From G963422705 sp963422705 (GTDB taxonomy: Bacteria; Poribacteria; WGA-4E; WGA-3G), in NCBI GenBank assembly GCA_963422705.1, contig OY730443.1:2356001-2420000 (forward strand): a DNA stretch of 64,000 nucleotides, read 5' to 3'. Shown piece after piece: positions 42,159 to 50,499 of this stretch. How positions within the stretch are numbered: position 1 is the stretch's first letter; every line of letters starts with the position of its first letter. The translations under genes were made by a program, and so were the position numbers. Below the pieces are notes generated by a model. The model was not told the DNA's origin and did not search any database. It was given only the letters and a program-made list of their open reading frames with translations.

Positions 42159-43493
42159 ATGGCAAAGGGTAATTCACAGCAGACACTTCAGAACGAAATA
42201 ACATTTTCGGGCAAAGGCTTAATGCTCGGTACCCCTGTTACATTAACCTTGAAACCAGCGCCTGCAGACGCTGGTATTGTATTCCGGCGTATTGATATAG
42301 AAGGCTCCCCGGAAATCCCTGTCTGTCAAGAAAACTGGGCGGATATCCTTCCGCGATGTACCAGTTTGCGCCCTGGCAATGCGACGCCGGAGAACCATCG
42401 AACCGCGACGACGACGACAGTGAGTAGCGTTGAACATATTCTATCTGCACTCGGTGGGCTCGGTGTCGATAATGCAATCGTAGAACTTGATGCGCCTGAG
42501 CCTCCCGCGCTTGATGGAAGCGCATTGCCGTACGCCCGGCAAATTCAAAGCACTGGGGTTGTCGTACAAGAGAATACCGAGCGCCGCGTGATAAAACTCT
42601 CTGAACCTTTTGCCATATCAGAAGCTAATAGACAACTCGTTCTACTCCCTTCCGATACCTTTCAAATCACTTTCATTTATGCGCATCCACAAACCGGCCC
42701 GCAAGTTGTCACATACCAAATCACCCCGGAGTCCTATCTTCGCGATATCGCGCCCGCTAGAAGCTTCTGTTTTGAGCATGAAATTGAAGCGCTGCGTGCA
42801 CTCGGTATCGGCAAGGGCGCGAATTATGATAACGTTCTCGTCATCAACCCGAATAACGCGTCGAGTCAGCCGCTGCGGTTCGAAGATGAATTTGCGCGGC
42901 ATAAAATGCTTGACCTCATCGGTGATTTGTACCTTGCAGGCTGCCTGCCAGAAGCGCATGTTATTGCATTACGTACGGGGCACACGTTCCATGCTAAGCT
43001 TGTTCAGGCGCTCGCGGAAGAAGGTTATCTGCAAGATGCCCCGCCGATTCCACACCCGGTTGAAGTGAAGGAAATTTACCGTATCCTACCTCACCGGCAT
43101 CCCATGTGTCTCCTCGATAGGGTTCTTGAGTATGAAAATAGTAAATACGCCATCGGTATCAAAAACGTAACGTACAACGAACGCGTGTTTGAAGGCCATT
43201 TCCCTACTGAACCGGTGATGCCGGGGGTTTTACAAGTTGAAGCCTTGGCGCAACTCGGCGCTTGGCTGGTGCTTCAGGAAATTGGAGTAGAAGGGCAACT
43301 CGGCTACTTTCGCACTATCAACAAAGCGATGTTTCGGCGGGCCGTTGTCCCAGGGGATCAACTCCGTTTAGAAATTGAGGTTGTACAACGGCGAAGGACA
43401 CTCGCACGGATTAAAGGGAAAGCTTATGTCGGAGATACCCTCGCCACGGAAGCTGAACTCTCAATCGCACTCGCACCAACCGAGCGCGGCTGA
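42159..43493 (+). CDS. lpxC-fabZ: Fused LpxC (UDP-3-O-acyl-GlcNAc deacetylase) and FabZ (3-hydroxyacyl-ACP dehydratase)
   Basis: About 444 residues from the ATG at 42159; a GTG at 42129 is an alternative start. Residues 1-295 are LpxC, which commits lipid A synthesis by deacetylation: zinc ligands in SVEHILSAL and FARHKMLDLIGDLYLAG, and the catalytic His in RTGHTFHAKL. Residues 300-444 are FabZ, the fatty-acid dehydratase: PHRHPMCLLDRV holds the catalytic His and GHFPTEPVMPGVLQVEALAQ the Glu. Fusions of this type are known, notably in Bacteroidetes; here the fusion links the two users of 3-hydroxyacyl-ACP. lpxA follows, as is usual. Confidence 0.95.
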   Translation: MAKGNSQQTLQNEITFSGKGLMLGTPVTLTLKPAPADAGIVFRRIDIEGSPEIPVCQENWADILPRCTSLRPGNATPENHRTATTTTVSSVEHILSALGGLGVDNAIVELDAPEPPALDGSALPYARQIQSTGVVVQENTERRVIKLSEPFAISEANRQLVLLPSDTFQITFIYAHPQTGPQVVTYQITPESYLRDIAPARSFCFEHEIEALRALGIGKGANYDNVLVINPNNASSQPLRFEDEFARHKMLDLIGDLYLAGCLPEAHVIALRTGHTFHAKLVQALAEEGYLQDAPPIPHPVEVKEIYRILPHRHPMCLLDRVLEYENSKYAIGIKNVTYNERVFEGHFPTEPVMPGVLQVEALAQLGAWLVLQEIGVEGQLGYFRTINKAMFRRAVVPGDQLRLEIEVVQRRRTLARIKGKAYVGDTLATEAELSIALAPTERG

Positions 43494-43571
43494 CAACTTT
43501 TTCTGTGAGCCACCGGGCAACGACGTACCAACTAACAACGCAAATTCTTATAAACTGAAAGAGGTACATCT

Positions 43572-44396
43572 GTGCTAGAGACAAACATTCATCCCACCGC
43601 GATAATTTCTCCAAAGGCTACATTGGACGCAGACGTTCACGTCGGGCCCTACAGTCTGGTTGGCGCCCACGCTCATATCGGACGAGGCACTCAGATTGGG
43701 CCACATGTTCAAATTGGTGAGTGGACAACTATTGGAGAAGAATGTCAGATTTTTTTTGGAGCCTCTATCGGCAACACATCGAAAGCCCTTAAATACAGCG
43801 GTGGACGGAGTTATGTCAAAATCGGCAACCGGAATACGTTTCGCGAGTATGTTTCTATCTCCAGAGCTACCTTTGAGGAAGAGGCAACTCTTGTCGGGGA
43901 CAGCAACCTCTTCATGAATTGGGTTAACCTCGCGCATGATACTGTTGTTGGAAATCGCACTATCATGGCAAACTTTGTTACGCTAGCGGGGCATGTAGAA
44001 ATTGAAGATGACGTTCGGTTAGGCGCGCACGCGGCTTTGCACCAATACGTTCGTGTAGGTAAAATGGCGATGGCAGGCGGCTTCTCGAAAATTGTGCAAG
44101 ACATTCCGCCGTTTGCACTCTCGGCAGGACAACCGGCGAGAGTGCGTGGCTTAAACCGAATCGGCATCCGCACATCACAAATTAACCCGTTGGCCCGACT
44201 TTCCCCGGAAACCCTCGCTTTACTCAAAAAAGCCTTCCGCATCCTGTTTCGTTCCGGGATACCCTTAAAGCACGCCGTCAATCGGGTTAGACAGGAATTA
44301 ACATCAAATCCGGAGGTTGAACAGCTACTCCACTTCATTGAGACATCTAAACGGGGTATCGGATTTAGCCACCCGAATCGTCCACTCCGGGGATAA
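43572..44396 (+). CDS. lpxA: Acyl-ACP--UDP-N-acetylglucosamine O-acyltransferase
   Basis: A 274-residue left-handed beta-helix enzyme that catalyses the first step of lipid A synthesis. Hexapeptide repeats run from NIHPTAIISPKATLDADVHV (shown to 20) to about residue 190. The catalytic His is in NLAHDTVVGN, and GAHAALHQYVRVGKMAM plus SAGQPARVRGLNRIG are characteristic of LpxA rather than LpxD. A helical C-terminal domain completes it. The start is a GTG, supported by GAGG 8 nt upstream. It overlaps no gene but is clearly part of the ruvX-lpxI set. Confidence 0.95.
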   Translation: MLETNIHPTAIISPKATLDADVHVGPYSLVGAHAHIGRGTQIGPHVQIGEWTTIGEECQIFFGASIGNTSKALKYSGGRSYVKIGNRNTFREYVSISRATFEEEATLVGDSNLFMNWVNLAHDTVVGNRTIMANFVTLAGHVEIEDDVRLGAHAALHQYVRVGKMAMAGGFSKIVQDIPPFALSAGQPARVRGLNRIGIRTSQINPLARLSPETLALLKKAFRILFRSGIPLKHAVNRVRQELTSNPEVEQLLHFIETSKRGIGFSHPNRPLRG

Positions 44397-44436
44397 CCCT
44401 CTTTTTCGGATTTGTCTTCAAACAGATTGCACAAAA

Positions 44437-45252
44437 ATGGAAACCCAAACCGTGGAAAAACTGGGCATCATCGCGGGGACTGGAGAACTTCCCCTTCTAT
44501 TAGCACGCGCCGCCGTTTCCCAGCAACGTCAACCCGTTATTGTACAAATTACAAAATCGGCGCCGAAACGTTTTGACGGAATCGCCGATGAAACCTATAA
44601 CGTAGGCGTTGGACAAATTCAAAAAATCATTCAAACCTTTCGGAATGCAGACGTAAAAGAGGCCGTCCTCATCGGCAAGGTTGAAAAGAAGCTGCTACTT
44701 CAGCCCTTTCAGATGGATGCGACAATCATTAAACTGTTGGCGAAAAACAGAAAAAAACCGGCTGCAATCATTTCAGACATTCTTGCATACTTTGAGGCAT
44801 CCGGAATCTCTATTCTTACCCAAGCCCAGTTTCTCAGCCATCTTATGCCGAAACCAGGGGTTTTAACAGCACGAAAACCGAACGCATCCCAGGCAGCCGA
44901 CATAAAACTCGGCATAACCGTCGCACGACAGATGGCAAACCTAGATATTGGGCAGACAGCGGCTGTGAAAAATCAGATTGTACTTGCGATTGAAGCAATT
45001 GAGGGAACGGATGGAGCCATTCAAAGAGGGGGAAAGTTAGGCGGAAAAGGAATTGTTATCGCCAAAGCCGCTGCCGAACACCATGATTTCCGAATTGATG
45101 TACCAACTGTTGGAATGCAAACGCTAGAAACCGTACGTGATGTCAGAGGAAGTGTGCTTGCTGTAGAGGCGGGAAGAACTTTTGTCATGAATGCAGAAGC
45201 ACTCATTGAACAAGCAAACCGATGGAAGATAACAATCGTTGCTGTCGAATAA
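44437..45252 (+). CDS. lpxI: UDP-2,3-diacylglucosamine pyrophosphatase LpxI
   Basis: About 271 residues from METQTVEKLGIIAGTGELP. LpxI hydrolyses UDP-2,3-diacylglucosamine to lipid X and replaces LpxH in many bacteria. Family blocks: GIIAGTGELPLLLARAA, VGVGQIQKIIQTF, AVLIGKVEKKLL, an Asp-rich ISDILAYFEASGI, AVKNQIVLAIEAIEGTDG with the catalytic Asp, and PTVGMQTLETV. The frame extends to 44317 inside lpxA but only the part from 44437 looks like LpxI. lpxD, lpxB and lpxK are outside the window. It converges on the selenoprotein gene. Confidence 0.95.
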   Translation: METQTVEKLGIIAGTGELPLLLARAAVSQQRQPVIVQITKSAPKRFDGIADETYNVGVGQIQKIIQTFRNADVKEAVLIGKVEKKLLLQPFQMDATIIKLLAKNRKKPAAIISDILAYFEASGISILTQAQFLSHLMPKPGVLTARKPNASQAADIKLGITVARQMANLDIGQTAAVKNQIVLAIEAIEGTDGAIQRGGKLGGKGIVIAKAAAEHHDFRIDVPTVGMQTLETVRDVRGSVLAVEAGRTFVMNAEALIEQANRWKITIVAVE

Positions 45253-45340
45253 GGATAAGGACGAATTTTCAGTATCCACTGATGGAATTTTCTCAGCCGA
45301 TACAAAAAATACGCCCTCATCCGTGTTTGGGATACGTAGG

Positions 45341-45571
45341 CTAGGCGCCGTCAATCGCAGTTGTGATTTCGCCCGTTGTTGGAAACTGTCCAGTCTTTAG
45401 CTTCGAGTAGAGCAACGTGCCATTCAACGAAACCTCAAAAGCGCCACCACCGCCCGGAATCAAATCAACCGCTTTCATTTCCGCCCCATAAGTCTTTTTC
45501 AAGGCATCTGCCAAACTGGCTGCCCGGGGGTGGTAGTTTCAAGCGGTGCAATACTCAATTCTGACTTCCAT
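45341..45571 (-). CDS. SelW-like (Rdx family) selenoprotein with in-frame UGA
   Basis: A 76-residue Rdx/SelW-type thioredoxin-like protein that simple ORF calling misses because codon 11 is TGA (45539-45541). Reading it as selenocysteine gives MEVRIEYCTA-U-NYHPRAASL, that is the CxxU redox motif right after the first beta strand, exactly where homologues have CxxC. The rest fits the family: ADALKKTYGAEMKAVDLIP, GGGGAFEVSLNG and KLKTGQFPTTGEITTAI, ending in TAG. The ATG is preceded by AGGAGG at 10 nt. A hairpin lies 15-36 nt after the UGA (45503-45524). It is convergent with lpxI. The alternative is a Cys codon mutated or misread to TGA, with the gene then non-functional. Confidence 0.85.
45503..45524 (-). 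promoter_or_regulatory. Possible bacterial SECIS hairpin after the UGA codon
   Basis: On the minus strand GGCA (45524-45521) pairs with TGCC (45506-45503), and GCC (45520-45518) with GGC (45512-45510); the loop is AGTTT with an AGA bulge on the 3' arm. The apical loop begins 22 nt after the UGA, within the range seen for bacterial SECIS elements, and contains a G. Bacterial SECIS elements are poorly conserved, so this is suggestive. Confidence 0.5.
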
Positions 45572-45948
45572 TAGATTTAATCCTCCTCTGCTGAGATGTT
45601 AAAGCCAATTTTTCATAATCACCGGTAACAAACTCACCGAGAACACATTTATCAGCATCACAGATTGTTACCGAACGCGACAAAAACCCGCCGGTTCCCA
45701 TTAATTTTACCAGAAAAGTTTGGAAATCGCAAATCTTTTTCGCCTGTTTGCATCGCGTAATTTTGGCATAAATATTGCGTAGTAACCAGTATGAAACGAA
45801 CGGAGATAAGATGGTGCGGGCTTCGTCCTGATGCGGTTAAGCCCCGCCTCCTATTTATCTAGGACACGAAATAGCCGTCCGAAATCCTCTCAAATGGTGC
45901 CAATGAATAGGCATGTCGGCGTGATATTAAAATACGGGTGTTTAAATT
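45572..45948. other. Intergenic region between the divergent selenoprotein and TonB-domain genes
   Basis: About 375 bases without another gene. It holds the AGGAGG site of the selenoprotein gene at 45582-45587 and, on the plus strand, a moderate promoter at 45748-45776. No clear promoter for the selenoprotein gene was found. Confidence 0.5.
45748..45776 (+). promoter_or_regulatory. Possible promoter for the TonB-domain gene
   Basis: TTGCAT at 45748-45753, 17-nt spacer, AATATT at 45771-45776 (four of six consensus bases). Confidence 0.35.
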
Positions 45949-46761
45949 ATGAACAAATCCATCCAATTTTTGAACAAATTTGTGCTACCGTCCATTTGCC
46001 TTCACCTGATAGGGGTAACCGTTGCGTCTCTATCTATCGGGGGGTACACCAATATGTATCAAGATACCCTTGTTGCTGAGGTTATCGTGCTTTCTAAGAA
46101 CAAACCGATTCTCAGAACACTTCGGAAAGACATTGTCCCCCTGACACCAACGCAGCTGTCTCTATTTCACGAACAAACGCAACGTCCGCAAACCATCATG
46201 CCCGTTACCTCAATCTCACGAAATGAGACGCGCCTTCCGGTTGATACCCCGTTCATTTCTACTGCGCTTGCGATGACATCCTCAAACAATTACAGTCGAC
46301 TGTTTTCTCAGCAGATTGGGGGGAATACCCCTATTCGCGCGACTGTATTCTCACGCGTGAATTCACGTCTAACAAGCATCACACCGGAAAAAGTCGGACG
46401 CCCAGCATTCACGACTCCGATTGTCAAAGAACCGGTTCAGCCCGCGGAACTTCGGCTAAAACCAGTTCTTTTAAATGAGCCGACGCAGGATGCACGGTTT
46501 ATCCGAAAAGTCGAACCGCTATATCCAGAATCTGCGAAACGCTCCCATAAGCAAGGCATCGTTCTCCTTGAAGCCACAATAGGCGTCGATGGAAAAGCGA
46601 GAAACATCCGAGTCATTGAGGTTACTGAGGTGAGCGGGTTAGGCTGTGAACAAGCAGCAATTACTGCCCTGAAAGCCTCCGAGTTCATACCGGCAATGCA
46701 GGGGAAAGTCGCTGTAACCCAACGTCTCCGAATTCCCTACCGTTTCAGCCTTAAAAACTAA
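45949..46761 (+). CDS. TonB C-terminal domain protein
   Basis: A 270-residue envelope protein. Residues 11-32 are an N-terminal membrane anchor, a linker of about 150 residues follows, and a TonB_C domain lies at about 185-270: DARFIRKVEPLYPESAKRSH, GIVLLEATIGVDGKARNIRV, AAITALKASEFIPAMQGK and RLRIPYRFSL. It would pass energy from the inner membrane to an outer-membrane receptor, although ExbB and ExbD are not nearby and TonB-domain proteins of this kind also serve other roles. No ribosome binding site is obvious at the chosen ATG. Confidence 0.85.
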   Translation: MNKSIQFLNKFVLPSICLHLIGVTVASLSIGGYTNMYQDTLVAEVIVLSKNKPILRTLRKDIVPLTPTQLSLFHEQTQRPQTIMPVTSISRNETRLPVDTPFISTALAMTSSNNYSRLFSQQIGGNTPIRATVFSRVNSRLTSITPEKVGRPAFTTPIVKEPVQPAELRLKPVLLNEPTQDARFIRKVEPLYPESAKRSHKQGIVLLEATIGVDGKARNIRVIEVTEVSGLGCEQAAITALKASEFIPAMQGKVAVTQRLRIPYRFSLKN

Positions 46762-46810
46762 GCATTTTCCTCAGTTAACACTGGATATCCTCATACGTGA
46801 ATAAAAAGAC

Positions 46811-46839
46811 TTGTCGGCTAAACAGTTTTTGCGTATAAT
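46811..46839 (+). promoter_or_regulatory. Promoter of the SDR gene
   Basis: TTGTCG at 46811-46816, 17-nt spacer, TATAAT at 46834-46839, about 30 nt before the start codon region. Confidence 0.65.
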
Positions 46840-46876
46840 TTTCTGTACCCTTCCAATCAAAATTTAGGAGAGAACC

Positions 46877-47623
46877 GTGAATATCCAACTCACAAACAAG
46901 GTGGCTGTAATTACAGGTGGCTCAACGGGTATCGGGGCAGCGACGGCGATTGCTTATGCTAAAGCGGGTGCGCGCGTCATGTTTGGTGATATTAACGAAG
47001 AAGACGCGGAAAAAACGCTCAACACAATCATCAGGAACGGCGGAATTGCCAAATTTCAACGGACTGATGTGACGGTGGAATCGGATGTCGCGGAATTGAT
47101 TGAAATGACTGATACCGAATTCGGGGGTATCGACGTATTAGTAACATCAGCAGGTATCTTGCGCGGGCCAAGCGTTCGGATTACTGATTTTGGGGAAGCT
47201 CTCTTTGATTCAGTCATTAATGTTAACCTCAAAGGCACTTTTTTTGCTATAAAACACACTGTTCCCGTCATGCAGAGCGGGGGCGTTATCCTCTGTATCG
47301 CGTCAGGTGCAGGAGTTCGCGGGGGGAGTTCCTCTGTCGCTTACGCTTCTAGTAAAGGCGGCGTCAATGGGCTTGTGATGACGGTGGAAAACCAAGTCTC
47401 TGGGCTAAACATCAGAATTCATACCATCTGCCCGGGTGGGCTTGCTACGCCGCTCAAACTGGGACAGATTGCTGAGTCTGCAAAGCGAGAAGGACAAGAC
47501 GTAGACGTAGCGCTCGCGCGAGCGAAGGATTCCCTCGGTGAACCGGCGGGTGTTGCCTCTATTTTGACATTTCTTGCCTCTGATGAAGGCGCTTACATGC
47601 GCGGGCAGATTTTTACGCGGTAG
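46877..47623 (+). CDS. Short-chain dehydrogenase/reductase
   Basis: A 248-residue classical SDR: NAD(P) motif TGGSTGIG near the N-terminus, the TSAGIL block (NAG-type motif with Ser replacing the usual first Asn), the catalytic Ser in CIASGAG and the YASSK pair of Tyr and Lys. The C-terminal ASDEGAYMRGQIFTR is typical of FabG-like members. The acidic end of the second strand (VMFGDINEED) suggests NAD preference. Translation starts at a GTG with AGGAG 6 nt upstream. The substrate is unknown. It converges on the DUF983 gene. Confidence 0.92.
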   Translation: MNIQLTNKVAVITGGSTGIGAATAIAYAKAGARVMFGDINEEDAEKTLNTIIRNGGIAKFQRTDVTVESDVAELIEMTDTEFGGIDVLVTSAGILRGPSVRITDFGEALFDSVINVNLKGTFFAIKHTVPVMQSGGVILCIASGAGVRGGSSSVAYASSKGGVNGLVMTVENQVSGLNIRIHTICPGGLATPLKLGQIAESAKREGQDVDVALARAKDSLGEPAGVASILTFLASDEGAYMRGQIFTR

Positions 47624-47645
47624 TGGAAACCATTAAGCCGTAACA

Positions 47646-48008
47646 TTAAAGTAGGTTGAGAATGTAATCAAAACTCAGCCACAAACTTTTTGAGTAGCGG
47701 TAGAAAAAGAGAGGGAAGATAGCGGAAAACGCGCCCCATACGCCGAAATTGAGCGAAAAAGGGATTGAAGTTAAGGCGGCAAGGCATAAGTAACACGGAA
47801 AGGCAATGACTACCGTCGCGCCATAATTGAGGTACATCGCACCGACAAAATAGCCTGATTCTCGTTCAAATTTCATATCGCACTGCGGGCACTGCGAAAA
47901 CATTAAAAAATGTTTTTTAAACAACCTCCCGCGTTCACATTTTGGGCACCTCAGCCCAAAACCGCACCGTAAAGCCCTAGCGAACCGGTTCAGATTTACG
48001 GTTTTCAT
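47646..48008 (-). CDS. DUF983 membrane protein
   Basis: About 120 residues from MKTVNLNRFARAL (ATG 48008, after AGGTGGA); an ATG 33 bases earlier is possible. The family signature is ALRCGFGLRCPKCERGRLF followed by CPQC, a small zinc ribbon, and then two or three membrane helices. The function of DUF983 is not established; in some bacteria it sits near cytochrome oxidase genes, but none is seen here. It lies upstream, in transcription sense, of nothing and ends the leftward run. Confidence 0.9.
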   Translation of the reverse strand: MKTVNLNRFARALRCGFGLRCPKCERGRLFKKHFLMFSQCPQCDMKFERESGYFVGAMYLNYGATVVIAFPCYLCLAALTSIPFSLNFGVWGAFSAIFPLFFYRYSKSLWLSFDYILNLL

Positions 48009-48109
48009 CGTTATTCCACCTGAATCCCGTGGTTTGCCCACACGTTTTTATCGGAAACTTAAACGGAACGCTTTGTTCCAAGCCCGTCTATACCGCCACG
48101 GTAAATTGC

Positions 48110-48769
48110 TCAATAGGTATTGTTATCCCAAAACACCTTGAAAGTCCGGAGCAGTATCTTAAAATCGTTCCAGAACGATAGATTTTCAATGTAGGCTATG
48201 TCCACCGGGATTCCTTCTCGGATTGAACCGCGCCGACACGGGCTTAACTGCCAAAGTCCTGTCATCCCCGGCCGGACAAGATGCCGTTGGTTCTCCCACG
48301 GTTCATAGTGTTCAGCAAGAAATGGCATCTCCGGACGTGGCCCGACGAGGCTCATCTCACCCTTTAACACATTAAAGAGTTGTGGTAATTCATCTAAACT
48401 CGTTTTGCGGAGCCATTTTCCAACAGAGGTAATGCGGATGTCTTCGGTTGAATCCGGTTTTTCTGAATAGGATGGTGTATCGATATGGAGACTCCGAAAT
48501 TTGTAGATAACAAAAAGGTGATTGTTTAACCCGACGCGTTTATGCGAGAAAAAGACAGGGCCCCGTGACGTTAACTTGATAAGGAGTACAACTGCCATCA
48601 TCAGAGGGGAAAAAAGTAAGATGAGGAAAAAAGCGGCTAGTGTGTCAAAGAGATGTTTGCCATACTTTGCATAAAAAGAAGAGCGTCGTTCCACTGCGGT
48701 TCCTAGTTTTTCGTATTTGACTTTCAAAGGCGTTGTTTCGGCGGGTATCAATTTATCTACCAATCCCAC
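48110..48769 (-). CDS. Bacterial sugar transferase (initiating phosphoglycosyl transferase)
   Basis: A 219-residue monotopic phosphoglycosyl transferase. The single hydrophobic helix LFDTLAAFFLILLFSPLMMA is followed by the catalytic GPVFFSHKRVGLNNHLF, YKFRSLHID, RKTSLDELPQLFNVLKGEM with the Asp-Glu pair, and LVGPRPEMP. It starts glycan building by moving a sugar phosphate to undecaprenyl phosphate at the inner membrane. It lacks the N-terminal four-helix part of WbaP and so is the short PglC type. It follows the GT4 gene on the same strand and begins the polysaccharide island. Confidence 0.95.
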   Translation of the reverse strand: MGLVDKLIPAETTPLKVKYEKLGTAVERRSSFYAKYGKHLFDTLAAFFLILLFSPLMMAVVLLIKLTSRGPVFFSHKRVGLNNHLFVIYKFRSLHIDTPSYSEKPDSTEDIRITSVGKWLRKTSLDELPQLFNVLKGEMSLVGPRPEMPFLAEHYEPWENQRHLVRPGMTGLWQLSPCRRGSIREGIPVDIAYIENLSFWNDFKILLRTFKVFWDNNTY

Positions 48770-48805
48770 TAGGCTTTTCCTGTTCAGAGAATTTATTACC
48801 TTTGC

Positions 48806-49918
48806 TTATACAAGTGATTCAAACACATCGAGGTACTGTTGGGCGATGCGTCCCCAATTAAAGTAATTTCGTATCTGCTCGGGAGCTTGGCTCCGGAAGG
48901 CTTCAACCTCGTCCGGATGGCTTTCTAAATAATCAAATTTTGATTGCAAGTCTGTCACATTTTTCTCAAATAGGATACCATAACGCCCACCGTCTAACAC
49001 TTCCCTATTGAATGGGGTATTTAGTGCCAGAATGCAGTTAGAAAACCCTAACGCCTTTAAGATTGAGGGATTGATGCCACCGAACTGATGCCCATGGATA
49101 TAAGCGAAACAGTGATGGTGAAGTTCTTTAATATGTTCAGAGTTATCGATGTGTCCAAGGAATTTCACGTTGTCATTGGCAATTCTTTTGAGTTCATCTA
49201 AAAATTCCTTTTCAATTTTATTGCCCTTGTAATCTGCCCCGCCGGCAATAGCCAGCTGTTTTTTGCTATTTGATGCTACGAACGCCTTTAAAATCAGATT
49301 GGCGTTATTATCGGGCACGAGCCGGCTTGCGATGAGATAGTAATTCCGGGATTCAAGTTTATATTCCTCAAGGATTTCTGGATGTTCCGAGGGTTCAATG
49401 TTCGCTCCATAAGCGATATAAGTTGTTTCGGCGCCCAATTCTTTCAAATAGAGGCGCTTCATCTCAGACGCATCGGTGATAACAACTGGAAACGCAGCTG
49501 TCGCCATCTTCGCCGCCCATTTAAAGTAAATTGCCCCCAAGCCTTTCCATTTCGGGCGGAGCCACTCCATCCCGTCAACATTGATAACTGCAGCTTTTCC
49601 GGCGATGCGGAAAAACCAACCGAAGGGGCCGTTACCAGCATTCCACGTTAGGATGACATCCGAAGGGGCTATTGACGCATGCAATGCTGCCAAAAAACTG
49701 TGGCTGAGCGTACTAAACATCTTGTGTTCAATGCTCGGTAGGTAGACTAAACTGATGCCTTTCCATTGCGGAGGACGTTCTTTGAACAGTGCTTTTCGGC
49801 AATAGACGATGACTTCATGCCCAGCATCTACCCAGCGTGGAGCGAGTTCACTCATAATCGTTTCTAATCCACTATAGGTAGCGGGGAGCCCGCGAATGCC
49901 TAATACTCGAATTTTCAT
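48806..49918 (-). CDS. Glycosyltransferase with DUF1972 (GT4-like)
   Basis: A 370-residue glycosyltransferase. The N-terminal MKIRVLGIRGLPATYSGLET matches DUF1972, present in rhamnosyl- and related transferases. The second half has the GT-B pattern YLIASRLVPDNNANLILKAF, LGHIDNSEHIKELHHHCFAY and GGINPSILKALGFSNCILAL. It adds one sugar to the growing lipid-linked glycan next to the initiating transferase encoded 36 bp downstream. Substrate unknown. Confidence 0.92.
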   Translation of the reverse strand: MKIRVLGIRGLPATYSGLETIMSELAPRWVDAGHEVIVYCRKALFKERPPQWKGISLVYLPSIEHKMFSTLSHSFLAALHASIAPSDVILTWNAGNGPFGWFFRIAGKAAVINVDGMEWLRPKWKGLGAIYFKWAAKMATAAFPVVITDASEMKRLYLKELGAETTYIAYGANIEPSEHPEILEEYKLESRNYYLIASRLVPDNNANLILKAFVASNSKKQLAIAGGADYKGNKIEKEFLDELKRIANDNVKFLGHIDNSEHIKELHHHCFAYIHGHQFGGINPSILKALGFSNCILALNTPFNREVLDGGRYGILFEKNVTDLQSKFDYLESHPDEVEAFRSQAPEQIRNYFNWGRIAQQYLDVFESLV

Positions 49919-49946
49919 GTTCTTTGTTTCGTGCTATCCATCCAGT

Positions 49947-50499
49947 TTATAAAGACGTCGCCATCGCAACTGTAGAATCTTTTTCGTAAAACAGAAATAG
50001 GTTAGTCACAAGCATTGTTCCTTCAACCGGCGGCTCTCCGGAGACATTGTCAACCAGACAAGTGATTGTCTGGTGCTGCCCCCTTAAATCAAACGAAAAC
50101 CGGTAGTCGTCTCCTGCGAGTGTCATGATATGCATTTTACGATGAAAAGGCGTTTGACTTCCAACAGCTGCCGCCTCCCAGTAAAAGCACAACAAAGCAT
50201 TCAGCTACCCCTGTTCAATCGCACTCAGGCGTTATCTCCTTGTTCTGCTCTTTACGATACACTTCCATCAGCAAAGACACAACCTGTTGACGCGTTAAAG
50301 GCAGCGAAACACGCGGTATGCAAGGTAATAGGCGCTTATTAAGTAAACGTTCAATAAAGCGATAAGTTTCACGATTAAAATCGGAAAGAGATGCATTAAG
50401 CGGAACATTCAGAAGCGACGCAGCTTCTACCTTCATGAGAACGGAAAAAACTAGCAGAAGCACCGCAACGGAAATAATTAACTGCCTGCGGAAAATCAT
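49947..50499 (-). pseudogene. Remnant of a Wzi-like gene (copy B)
   Basis: Two frames, 50215-50499 and 49947-50195, match the first about 150 residues of the intact protein at 53206-54873: signal peptide, SDFNRETYRFIERLLNKRLL, then HRKMHIMTLAGDDYRFSFDL and NVSGEPPVEGTM. A one-base insertion near 50225 breaks the frame, and homology ends near 50000, so about two thirds of the gene are missing. It is the 3' end of the truncated copy B of the duplicated sulfation unit. Confidence 0.85.
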
